A stretch of 64,000 nucleotides of DNA from Filifactor alocis ATCC 35896. Its GTDB lineage: Bacteria > Bacillota > Clostridia > Peptostreptococcales > Filifactoraceae. Below, in pieces: positions 25,018-32,901 of the stretch (position 1 is the first letter of the stretch; every line of letters begins with the position of its first letter). The translations under genes were made by a program, and so were the position numbers. The stretch is taken from positions 310,001 through 374,000 of the forward strand of contig NC_016630.1 of NCBI RefSeq assembly GCF_000163895.2, read 5' to 3'. Under the pieces are notes generated by a model. It had not been told where the DNA came from, ran no database searches, and saw nothing but the letters and a program-made list of their open reading frames with translations.

Positions 25018-26028
25018 TTGATTAATTTAATAAATATTTCCAAAAATTTTCACACAAAAAAAAATACCGTAGTAGCTTTGGACAATGTAAATCTTCATAT
25101 TGAAAAAGGTGATATATTTGGTATCATCGGATACAGCGGTGCCGGAAAGAGCACCTTAGTTAGATGTATTAATTTCTTAGAAGTTCCCTCACAAGGAACA
25201 GTACAAATCAAAGGTGTTGACTTATCTTCACTTTCCCAAAAAGAATTAAGAAAACAAAGAAAAAACATAGGTATGATTTTTCAACACTTTAATCTTATGA
25301 ATAATATCAATGTATTTGACAACATAGCAGCCCCTTTGAAACGCGACGGAATGAGCAAAACCCAAATTAATGAACGAGTTAATTCCTTATTGAAGTTAGT
25401 TGGTTTGGAAGAAAAATCTGCCGCTTTTCCCCGACAACTGAGTGGTGGACAAAAACAGAGAGTTGCCATTGCAAGAGCATTAAGTAACAATCCGGAAATT
25501 TTATTATGTGATGAAGCCACATCAGCATTAGATCCTAACACAACAAAATCTATTCTGTATTTACTGAAAAAAATTCACAAAACTACCGGAATTACTATCG
25601 TCGTTATTACACACCAAATGGAGGTTGTAAAACAAATATGTAACAAAGTCGCTGTGATGGAAAGTGGAAAAGTTGTAGAGGAAGGTAGTTTGATTGACAT
25701 TTTTGCAAATCCACAGAATAATATCACAAAAGCTTTTGTATCTCAAACAATGCACGGAGATGAATTTTTAGAAAAAATGAAAGATGAAAAACAAACGATA
25801 TACAAACTGTCGTTTCTGGGAAATACGACTCACTCTCCATTAATATCCGATGTAATCCAAAAATATTACATCTCTATTAATATTTTATTTGGAAACATCG
25901 AAAAAATATCTAACTCTATGGTAGGTAATTTATATGTAGAACTATTTGGAGATTCAGAAAAAATAAAACAAGCGATTGATTATATTAAACAAACCGGAAC
26001 AAGAATCGAGGTGATTTCTCATGATTAG
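25018..26028 (+). CDS. metN: Methionine ABC transporter ATPase
   Basis: Energises uptake of methionine by MetNI(Q), 336 residues. It has Walker A GYSGAGKST (38-46), Q-loop FQHFN, signature LSGGQKQR, Walker B ILLCDEATSALD, the H-loop VITHQ and a C-terminal NIL domain (about 260-336) that senses methionine in the known structures. The start is TTG, with GAGGTGAT well placed. The reading frame overlaps metI by 8 bases. No S-box riboswitch lies in the short upstream gap. Confidence 0.94.
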   Translation: MINLINISKNFHTKKNTVVALDNVNLHIEKGDIFGIIGYSGAGKSTLVRCINFLEVPSQGTVQIKGVDLSSLSQKELRKQRKNIGMIFQHFNLMNNINVFDNIAAPLKRDGMSKTQINERVNSLLKLVGLEEKSAAFPRQLSGGQKQRVAIARALSNNPEILLCDEATSALDPNTTKSILYLLKKIHKTTGITIVVITHQMEVVKQICNKVAVMESGKVVEEGSLIDIFANPQNNITKAFVSQTMHGDEFLEKMKDEKQTIYKLSFLGNTTHSPLISDVIQKYYISINILFGNIEKISNSMVGNLYVELFGDSEKIKQAIDYIKQTGTRIEVISHD

Positions 26029-26692
26029 TGTATATTTCCCAAATATAATAGATTTATTTCCAGAACTTATTTCCTCTCTATGGGAAACTATTCTTATGAT
26101 AACTATTTCCGGATTTTTTTCCACACTTTTCGGACTTCCTCTTGGAATTATCATGTTGGTGACATCAAAAGGACATATATTAGAAAACCCTAAGCTTTAT
26201 TCCGTTTTATCAAAAATAGTAAATGCATTGCGTTCTATTCCTGCAATTATCTTATTTACTGCATTAACCGGAATTACTCGCTTTATCATGGGAACCAGCA
26301 TCGGATTAAAAGGTTCTTTATTTCCTCTTACCATTGCCTGTATACCATTTTTGGCAAAACAGATTGAACTTGCACTATATTCCATTGATTTAGGAGTAAT
26401 AGAAGCTTATACCTCTATGGGCTTTTCTCCATTTCAAATAATTTTAAAAGTTATCTTAATTGAAGGTTTAGGAGGAATTATTAATGCAATCACCGTTTCC
26501 TTAGTAAGCTTGCTCAGTTTCTCTGCGATTGCCGGATCTGTCGGTAGTGGTGGGCTCGGATATTTTGCAATTCGTTACGGATATCAAGGGTTTAAACAAG
26601 ACGCAATGATTGTCACCGTTATCATCATCCTGCTCATTGTATATTTTATTCAGGCAGCAGGAGATTTTCTTGCAAGAAAAGTAACGCATTAA
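26021..26692 (+). CDS. metI: Methionine ABC transporter permease
   Basis: A 223-residue inner-membrane permease with about five transmembrane segments. The LRSIPAIILF stretch and the EAA coupling loop EAYTSMGFSPFQIILKVILIEGLGG are typical of MetI. It overlaps the end of metN. The substrate-binding lipoprotein MetQ, usually encoded next, is not in this window; nadD follows after a 147-base gap. Confidence 0.94.
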   Translation: MISVYFPNIIDLFPELISSLWETILMITISGFFSTLFGLPLGIIMLVTSKGHILENPKLYSVLSKIVNALRSIPAIILFTALTGITRFIMGTSIGLKGSLFPLTIACIPFLAKQIELALYSIDLGVIEAYTSMGFSPFQIILKVILIEGLGGIINAITVSLVSLLSFSAIAGSVGSGGLGYFAIRYGYQGFKQDAMIVTVIIILLIVYFIQAAGDFLARKVTH

Positions 26693-26839
26693 TTTTATTA
26701 AAAACTGTATTTGTCGATAAGCACAGTTTAATGGGATGATTCAGAGTCTATAATATTCAATTAAACATAGAATTATACTATATTTTAAGATATAATGTTT
26801 ATAGACTAATAGAAAATTAAAACTATAGGAGTAATTGCC

Positions 26840-27460
26840 ATGGCACAAAAAATCGGAATACTTGGCGGAACTTTTAATCCAATCCACATAGCTCATCTAT
26901 ATATAGCTGAAGCTGCCAAAGATTATCTTGCACTTGATAAAGTTATGTTCATTCCTGCAATTCACCCCTATCATAAAGATAGCAAGAATTTGATCAGTTT
27001 TGAACATAGAATGAAAATGATTAAGGAAGCTATTAAAGATAACAATGACTTTATCGTATCTAACCTGGATCAAGAACTTCATCAAGAAAAATCCTACACA
27101 ATACACCTTTTAAAAAAATTAAAAACCGACCATCCTAATGATGAATTTTTCTTCATTATAGGTTTAGATTCTTTAATTAATATAGAATCTTGGTATCACT
27201 TTGAGCAACTGTCTCAATATGCAACCTTTGCCTGTTTTTTAAGAAACAATGAAACGCTTCCGTCTAAATCTATTCAAGATAGGTTGTATTATTTAAAACA
27301 AAAGTACAATATGGATGTCCTATATTTTTCTACTGTATCATTAGACATATCCTCAACCAAAATTAGGCAATCCATACAAAAGGAAGAAACTGTTCGCTAC
27401 TTGTTACCTGACAATGTACTTCAGTACATCAAAAAAAAACATCTGTATGAAGCAAGGTGA
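26840..27460 (+). CDS. nadD: Nicotinate-mononucleotide adenylyltransferase
   Basis: Forms deamido-NAD from nicotinate mononucleotide and ATP, 206 residues. The nucleotidyltransferase motif GGTFNPIHIAHL and the late ISSTKIRQSI are present, with FFIIGLDSL in between. It is the first gene of a nadD-yqeK-LCP-rsfS group; a TATAAT element about 50 bases upstream may be its -10 box. Confidence 0.96.
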   Translation: MAQKIGILGGTFNPIHIAHLYIAEAAKDYLALDKVMFIPAIHPYHKDSKNLISFEHRMKMIKEAIKDNNDFIVSNLDQELHQEKSYTIHLLKKLKTDHPNDEFFFIIGLDSLINIESWYHFEQLSQYATFACFLRNNETLPSKSIQDRLYYLKQKYNMDVLYFSTVSLDISSTKIRQSIQKEETVRYLLPDNVLQYIKKKHLYEAR

Positions 27461-27465
27461 TTCGT

Positions 27466-28065
27466 TTGAATTTAGAAGAATTAAAACTACATTTAAAAAA
27501 CACCTTATCGCCTGAACGATTCCGACATACGCAAGGTGTTGTAGAAACATCTGCCATGTTGTGTGACATCTTTCAGGAAGACAAAGAAAAAGCTATCATT
27601 GCAGCATGGTTTCACGATTATGCAAAAGAGTACTCATCTAAAGAACTGATTTCGTTTTTAAAAAACAAAAATTGTCCTATAGACGAAATCGAAAAAAAGA
27701 GTACTCAACTATTACATGGAAAAGTCGCTGCCATCATCGCCAAAGAAAAATATCATATTTTAGATCAAGATATTCTCAATGCCATTTATTACCATACTAC
27801 CGGCAGAAAAAATATGAGTCGTCTGGAGTTGATTGTTGCATTTGCTGACTGCATAGAACCAAGTCGAACTTATCCATTTGTTAATGAATTAAGACAATAT
27901 TCTACTTATGATTTAGAGTTGGGATTCTATCATGCATTAAACTATACTATCGCTTTTTTAATAAAAGAAAATAAATTAATTCATCCTCTTACTATTGAAG
28001 CAAGAAATGATTTAATGGAACGTTGCATAAACAGAAAGGTGATCTTTTGTGAAAAAATTTCTTAA
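27466..28065 (+). CDS. yqeK: HD-domain Ap4A hydrolase YqeK
   Basis: Predicted symmetrical diadenosine tetraphosphatase of the YqeK group, about 199 residues, with the HD motif in AAWFHDYAKE, an upstream RFRHTQGV His, and HTTGRKNMS later. The start is set at a TTG with AAGGTGA four bases before it and five bases past the nadD stop. A GTG nine bases earlier would overlap nadD. Confidence 0.92.
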   Translation: MNLEELKLHLKNTLSPERFRHTQGVVETSAMLCDIFQEDKEKAIIAAWFHDYAKEYSSKELISFLKNKNCPIDEIEKKSTQLLHGKVAAIIAKEKYHILDQDILNAIYYHTTGRKNMSRLELIVAFADCIEPSRTYPFVNELRQYSTYDLELGFYHALNYTIAFLIKENKLIHPLTIEARNDLMERCINRKVIFCEKIS

Positions 28066-29293
28066 AAATATTAGTATTGCGTTTATTATTTTATTTTCAA
28101 TAATCTCCTTAACAATATATTTCAAACAAGATGGGGTAACAAATAAACCTACCGAATTTGAAAAATACTGGTTAAATGCAACAGAAGCAAAAGAACGAGT
28201 CAATGTTCTGATTATGGGAATAGATACTATTGAAGGAAAAACAGATGCTGATAACGCCAGAACTGATACAATGATTATATGTAGCATTGATCCTGTAGGA
28301 AAAACAGGATATATACTTTCTATCCCCAGAGACAGTCGTGTAAAAGTTGATGGTAGAAAACACAAAACAAAAATCAACCATGCACATAAATATGGCGGCA
28401 TTGAACTTGCTGTCTCAACAGTAAAAAATACTTTTCATATTCCAATCCATCACTATATTCGAGTAAATTATGATGCTCTTATTAAAACAGTAGATGATAT
28501 GGGTGGGGTAGAAATTAATATATTACAAAATATGGATTATGATGACAACGCCTCCAATCTACACATCCACTTCAAGCCCGGAATACAAACACTAAATGGA
28601 CAACAATCTATGGAATTTATAAGGTATAGACATGGGTATGCAAATAAAGATTTGGGAAGAATCGAAGCACAACAATATTTTTTGGACTCTTTTCTACGCA
28701 AACTACTGTCAGCACAGTCTATTACCAAAATACCTAAATATCTTGAAACACTATATCAATATGTTGACACAGATATGTCAAAAAAAGAAATTATTTCTTT
28801 GGCAGCTACCATCATAAAAATAAATCCAAATGATATTCCTAAAAAAACTGTTCCCGGAAATGCAAAGACTATTAATGGAATTTCCTACTATATTATTGAT
28901 GAAGAAGAAACACAAAATATTTTAGAGTATCTAAATAAAGGCATTTATGAAAAACAAGAAGATATCACTACTGAAAATGCACCTATTGAAGAACTTTCTT
29001 CTGAAAGTAAAAAACCGGAATATAGCATCTTTGTTTACAATGGGTGTGGAACACCAAAAATTACAAGACGAGTATCTGATTTGTTAAAAATTGAAGAACT
29101 TCCTATTTCATATAGTGGAAATGCAAGTAATTTTGACTATGAAAAAACAAAAATTTATTACAAGGACAATGAACGTCTCGCAAAAAAAATATCCGGTATT
29201 ATAGAAGTTGGAGAAATAAAACAAGGTACCGGTGCAATTGATTATAGAGAACCGGATATTGTAATCATTGTAGGAAAAGATTTTAAAAAATAG
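28049..29293 (+). CDS. LytR-CpsA-Psr (LCP) cell-wall ligase
   Basis: Membrane-anchored enzyme likely to attach glycopolymers to peptidoglycan. One N-terminal transmembrane segment (about 6-25) precedes the LCP domain (about 50-215). This has NVLIMGIDTIEG, the Asp/Arg-rich ARTDTMIICSIDP, SIPRDSRV and IRYRHGYANKDLGRIEAQQ. A linker and a C-terminal LytR_C domain (about 325-414, starting SIFVYNGCGTP) follow. The GTG start overlaps yqeK by 17 bases, with AAAGGTGATC upstream. LCP genes between yqeK and rsfS are common in Firmicutes. Confidence 0.94.
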   Translation: MKKFLKNISIAFIILFSIISLTIYFKQDGVTNKPTEFEKYWLNATEAKERVNVLIMGIDTIEGKTDADNARTDTMIICSIDPVGKTGYILSIPRDSRVKVDGRKHKTKINHAHKYGGIELAVSTVKNTFHIPIHHYIRVNYDALIKTVDDMGGVEINILQNMDYDDNASNLHIHFKPGIQTLNGQQSMEFIRYRHGYANKDLGRIEAQQYFLDSFLRKLLSAQSITKIPKYLETLYQYVDTDMSKKEIISLAATIIKINPNDIPKKTVPGNAKTINGISYYIIDEEETQNILEYLNKGIYEKQEDITTENAPIEELSSESKKPEYSIFVYNGCGTPKITRRVSDLLKIEELPISYSGNASNFDYEKTKIYYKDNERLAKKISGIIEVGEIKQGTGAIDYREPDIVIIVGKDFKK

Positions 29294-29307
29294 AAGGAGA
29301 ATGAATC

Positions 29308-29652
29308 GTGAATGAGCTAAAAACCATCATTAGTGCCATAAAAGACAAACTTGGAGAAAACATCGTAATTCTGGATATCAAAAAAGTATCTACAATTTCA
29401 GAATATTTCATCATAGCAAGCGCAGATAATGAAAGAAAAGTGTCTGCAATTGCTAAGAATGTAGAGGATGAAATGAAAAACATATCTTATTTTGCCTATT
29501 CTAAAGAAGGATACGATACACAAAAATGGATTGTCTTAGATTACGGAGAATGTATTGTTCATATATTCAAGAACGAAGAAAGAGCTTTCTATGATTTAGA
29601 ACGGCTATGGAAGGATGCCCCATATATTGATATTGATACCATCTTGGCCTAA
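29308..29652 (+). CDS. rsfS: Ribosomal silencing factor
   Basis: Binds ribosomal protein L14 and blocks subunit joining in poor growth conditions, 114 residues. It has the family pattern ENIVILDIKKVSTISEYFIIASADN and KWIVLDYGECIVHIF. It is the last gene of the nadD-yqeK-LCP-rsfS transcript and is followed by a strong hairpin. Confidence 0.96.
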   Translation: MNELKTIISAIKDKLGENIVILDIKKVSTISEYFIIASADNERKVSAIAKNVEDEMKNISYFAYSKEGYDTQKWIVLDYGECIVHIFKNEERAFYDLERLWKDAPYIDIDTILA

Positions 29653-29678
29653 TGAAACAAATATATCACAAATTTATT

Positions 29679-29733
29679 AAAGGGTTTGTACTATTCATAT
29701 TGATAATTATTGTCATAATAGTACAAACCCTTT
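29679..29733 (+). terminator. Terminator after rsfS
   Basis: Perfect 16-bp stem (29679-29694 with 29718-29733) starting AAAGGGTTTGTACTAT, followed by TTAATTTTC. It lies between convergent genes and may work in both directions. Confidence 0.8.
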
Positions 29734-29794
29734 AATTTTCATTATATATAATAACAACTCTATTGATTATCACAATTACTGAAGAACACAATCT

Positions 29795-30373
29795 TTATCT
29801 ATAAAGAATGAAAGACTGACATAGTACTAATGGATATCTACATCCTGTATCAACTGTGACAAAAGGTTCTGATATCGTTATCTTCACTTGACTGGCATTT
29901 CCTACCCACATAAAAAACTCTTTATTCAAGTTATTTGTAACACTGCCAGAGGTAGCTGTTAATTTAGTACTACTTAAAACATGACCATTTAAATTATTAT
30001 ATGCTGTAATTATAGCAGTTCCTCCCGACATTAAAGAAACAGTAGAGCTGACTTTAAATGATAAATCTAAATAATTACCTGACAAATCATCTGATATTAC
30101 TTCTGCAATTGCCAGACCATAATCTTGTTCACTTTCTTTCCCGATTTCTCCTGCCGCCACCGCTGCTATTTTCTCCTCACCATCATTGGTATCTACTATT
30201 ATTCCGATTGCCATTGCACTTTTTGAAGGTTCATCAGTTTTTTCATCTTTACTTTCTCTTAATATTCTCACAAGATTTTCTGAATTCCAATTATTCTTTT
30301 CATTTATAAATATAACATATATGATTGAACACACGATAAACATCATTAAAAATAAAGAGATATTTTTACTCAT
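29795..30373 (-). CDS. Unknown membrane-anchored extracytoplasmic protein
   Basis: A 192-residue protein I do not recognise. Residues 5-23 form a hydrophobic N-terminal anchor without a lipobox. A charged linker (about 35-50) follows, then a region of alternating hydrophobic and polar residues from about 54 to the end, suggesting a beta-sandwich exposed outside the cell. Two Cys near the C-terminus (DTGCRYPLVLCQ) could form a disulfide, unusual in an anaerobe. It is the most 3' gene of the long minus-strand block, beyond the rubredoxin terminator, and appears to have its own transcript. Confidence 0.65.
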   Translation of the reverse strand: MSKNISLFLMMFIVCSIIYVIFINEKNNWNSENLVRILRESKDEKTDEPSKSAMAIGIIVDTNDGEEKIAAVAAGEIGKESEQDYGLAIAEVISDDLSGNYLDLSFKVSSTVSLMSGGTAIITAYNNLNGHVLSSTKLTATSGSVTNNLNKEFFMWVGNASQVKITISEPFVTVDTGCRYPLVLCQSFILYR

Positions 30374-30494
30374 AATTAACCCTCTTAATTTAAACTATAT
30401 TATTTTCAGTATTATAAAAAAAAGTAACTATATGATAAAAAATATATACTGTCATTTTCAGTATAGTGCAATTTTTTATAAAAACTATAATAAA

Positions 30495-30526
30495 AAACAC
30501 ACACCTTCGAAAAAATGTGTGTGTTT
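30495..30526 (-). terminator. Terminator after rubredoxin gene
   Basis: 10-bp stem AAACACACAC with GTGTGTGTTT, followed on the minus strand by a T run. It starts 13 bases past the rubredoxin stop. Confidence 0.9.
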
Positions 30527-30538
30527 AATAAACTGAAA

Positions 30539-30700
30539 TTAATCTTCCAATTCAAATTCTTCTTTTCCCACACCACAATTTGGGCAAGTCCAATCCTCAG
30601 GCAAATCTGCAAATGCTGTACCCGGTTCAATTCCACCATCAGCATCGCCTTCCAACGGATCGTATACATAACCACAAACTGAACATACATAAGTTTCCAT
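30539..30700 (-). CDS. Rubredoxin
   Basis: Small Fe(Cys)4 electron carrier of 53 residues. It has both iron-binding loops, YVCSVCGYVYDP at 4-15 and CPNCGVGK at 39-46, plus the conserved GTAFADLPEDW between them. AGGGGGAT lies 6 bases before the ATG. Rubredoxins serve oxygen and peroxide detoxification and other redox chains in anaerobes. No partner oxidoreductase is adjacent, and the gene sits alone between tsf and an unknown gene with its own terminator. Confidence 0.97.
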   Translation of the reverse strand: METYVCSVCGYVYDPLEGDADGGIEPGTAFADLPEDWTCPNCGVGKEEFELED

Positions 30701-30797
30701 TTTATAATCCCCCTAAAATATACAATTCACACTCTATGTGCTGTTCATTTAATACCCCTATTTTCTGAATTTCACACATATATTTTAAATTTTTCTA

Positions 30798-30826
30798 TTT
30801 TTTGATAAATATTTTTTATCAAAAAA
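30798..30826 (-). terminator. Terminator after tsf
   Basis: AT-rich 12-bp inverted repeat TTTTTTGATAAA with its complement, immediately after the tsf stop codon. On the minus strand the stem ends in a T run. Confidence 0.7.
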
Positions 30827-31771
30827 TTAGTTGCCCATTTGTTTTGCAACTTCTTCTGCAAAATTTTCTTCTTTTTTCTCCAATCCTTCTCCCACTTCAA
30901 ATCTAACTGTAGATTTCACCACAATTTCAGCACCTACTTCTTTTGCTACATTTTTTACAACTTGGCCTACAGTCAAATCAGAATCTTTTACAAACGGTTG
31001 CTCTAACAAGCATACTTCTTTTAACTCTTTATTTAATCTTCCAATTACCATTTTTTCTATAATTTCCATCGGTTTTTTCTTTTTACCTTTTGCAGCTTCT
31101 TCTTCATTTTCATTCACTGCTTGAGCCATTAAAATTTCTTTTTCATGAGCAATATATTCTTGATCTACATCATCACTGGAAATATATTTTGGATTCATCG
31201 ATGCAACTTGCATAGCGATATCTTTTCCTAATTCTTGTAATTTTTCAGAATCAGATGATGTAGCTAAATTAACTAAAACTGCAATTTTTCCTGCTCCATG
31301 CACATATCCAACCACTGTTCCATTTTCTTGACTTTCAACGGCAAAACGACGAATAGTCATATTTTCACCAATTTTAGATATTTTTTCATTTAATACAACT
31401 TCCAATGACTTTCCATTCTCTAACTCTGAAGCTTTAAAAGCAGCTAAATCAGCCGGTTTTGCTCTTAATGCCAATTCTGCAGCAGCAGAAACAAAATTTT
31501 TGAATTCTTCATTTTTTGCTACGAAATCAGTTTCCGAGTTAATTTCTACAATTGCACCATGCTTTTTATCATCAGAAACAACAAGAGAAACCAAGCCTTC
31601 TGCTGCAATTCTTCCTGCTTTTTTAGCAGCTTTTGATAAGCCTTTTTCTCTAAGAATATCCACAGCCTTTTCCATATTTCCTTCTGCTTCTACCAGCGCT
31701 TTTTTGCAATCCATCATACCTGCTTGAGTTTGTTCACGTAATTCTTTTACCATTCCTGCAGTAATTTGCAT
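30827..31771 (-). CDS. tsf: Elongation factor Ts
   Basis: Guanine-nucleotide exchange factor for EF-Tu, 314 residues. It has the N-terminal UBA-like part (VKELREQTQAGMMDCKKALVEAEGNMEKA) and the signature EINSETDFVAKNEEF. It follows rpsB, the universal order, but a terminator-like hairpin lies between the two genes. Confidence 0.97.
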   Translation of the reverse strand: MQITAGMVKELREQTQAGMMDCKKALVEAEGNMEKAVDILREKGLSKAAKKAGRIAAEGLVSLVVSDDKKHGAIVEINSETDFVAKNEEFKNFVSAAAELALRAKPADLAAFKASELENGKSLEVVLNEKISKIGENMTIRRFAVESQENGTVVGYVHGAGKIAVLVNLATSSDSEKLQELGKDIAMQVASMNPKYISSDDVDQEYIAHEKEILMAQAVNENEEEAAKGKKKKPMEIIEKMVIGRLNKELKEVCLLEQPFVKDSDLTVGQVVKNVAKEVGAEIVVKSTVRFEVGEGLEKKEENFAEEVAKQMGN

Positions 31772-31792
31772 TATAATTCCTCCTCATATTAT

Positions 31793-31851
31793 CAAAAAAA
31801 TAAGGAACCCTCCCCTCACAATGGGTGAGTAAAATCAAGAAAGGTTCCCTT
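31793..31851 (-). terminator. Terminator-like hairpin between rpsB and tsf
   Basis: On the minus strand AAGGGAACC pairs with GGTTCCTT and is followed by ATTTTTTT. The enclosed 35 bases contain a further short stem around CTCACCCATTGTGAG. It probably causes partial termination, so tsf would be made at a lower level than rpsB or from readthrough. Confidence 0.65.
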
Positions 31852-31875
31852 AAAAATATATCTTTACAATTTTTA

Positions 31876-32634
31876 TTATTCTTCTGTTGAATTTGAAGTA
31901 TTCTCTTCTACAACCTCAACTTCAGCTTCTTCTGTTACTTCATTCATTTCTCCTTGCTTTGCTTCAATAACAGCTTGAGAAATAACAGAAGTAATCAACT
32001 TAACAGCACGAATTGCATCATCATTTCCAGGAATCGGATAATCAATTTCATCCGGATCACAGTTTGTATCAATAATTCCTATCAAAGGAATTCCTAAATT
32101 TTGAGCCTCTTTAATTGCAATTCTTTCTTTTCTAGGGTCAACGATAAAAATCGCTCCAGGTAACTCAGGCATATCTTTGATTCCATCAAGATACTTCACT
32201 AATTTAGATTTTTCATGCAATAATTGCATAACTTCTTTCTTTGGTAACAAATCGAAAGTTCCATCTTCTTGCATTGCTTCTAATTCTCTTAAACGATCAA
32301 TTCTCGTACGAATTGTCTTATAGTTAGTTAACATTCCTCCTAACCATCTTTCGTTTACATAATACATTCCGCAACGCTCAGCTTCTTCTTTGATTGCATC
32401 TTGTGCTTGTTTTTTTGTTCCTACAAAAAGAATAGGTTTACCTTCTGCTGCTACTGTTGAAACAAATTCATATGCTTCCTCAATTTTCTTTACTGTTTTT
32501 TGTAAATCAATAATATAGATTCCATTTCTTTCAGTAAAGATAAACTTTGCCATTTTAGGATTCCATCTTCTTGTTTGGTGTCCAAAATGTACTCCTGCTT
32601 CCAATAATTGTCTCATACTAACTACATTACTCAT
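31876..32634 (-). CDS. rpsB: Ribosomal protein S2
   Basis: Small-subunit ribosomal protein of 252 residues. It has MRQLLEAGVHFGHQTRRWNPKM near the N-terminus and PGAIFIVDPRKE plus GIPLIGIIDTNCDPD in the core, with a Glu-rich tail. AAGGAGG lies 6 bases before the ATG; an upstream extension of 15 codons lacks a site. A structured leader and a good promoter precede it. Confidence 0.98.
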   Translation of the reverse strand: MSNVVSMRQLLEAGVHFGHQTRRWNPKMAKFIFTERNGIYIIDLQKTVKKIEEAYEFVSTVAAEGKPILFVGTKKQAQDAIKEEAERCGMYYVNERWLGGMLTNYKTIRTRIDRLRELEAMQEDGTFDLLPKKEVMQLLHEKSKLVKYLDGIKDMPELPGAIFIVDPRKERIAIKEAQNLGIPLIGIIDTNCDPDEIDYPIPGNDDAIRAVKLITSVISQAVIEAKQGEMNEVTEEAEVEVVEENTSNSTEE

Positions 32635-32658
32635 ATTTTCCTCCTTGGTTATATCTTC

Positions 32659-32716
32659 CGACAAATTGACTCCTATCAAAAACCATATTAGGCACCAAGA
32701 AATAGGCTATTTGTCG
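32659..32716 (-). promoter_or_regulatory. Structured leader of rpsB
   Basis: In the mRNA, CGACAAAT (32709-32716) can pair with ATTTGTCG (32659-32666), enclosing a loop that contains CTTGGTG. That element is complementary to the ACCAAGG of the rpsB ribosome-binding site (32642-32649). The arrangement suggests a switch hiding the site when S2 is in excess. It is inferred from sequence only. Confidence 0.5.
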
Positions 32717-32739
32717 TGTATGATAAATAATACCTTACT

Positions 32740-32768
32740 ATGATACTTGAATTTTAATATAAAATCAA
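32740..32768 (-). promoter_or_regulatory. rpsB promoter
   Basis: Minus-strand TTGATT (32763-32768), 17-base spacer, TATCAT (32740-32745). Transcription would start about 100 bases before the rpsB ATG and include the leader hairpin. Confidence 0.6.
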
Positions 32769-32901
32769 GTACTTTTTTATACAATATTGCATTTTATCGT
32801 TAAAACCAATCTTTGGTAAGTTCTAAAATGAAATTAGCCACCTAAATGGAATTAGATAACAAAAAAACATCTTTAAGCGATATAATTAAATTTCAAACAA
32901 C

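Noticed and set aside
30186..30536. 116-codon plus-strand open frame over the unknown anchored protein gene
   Set aside because: AT-rich, no ribosome-binding site, crosses the rubredoxin terminator; the opposite strand has the better coding features.
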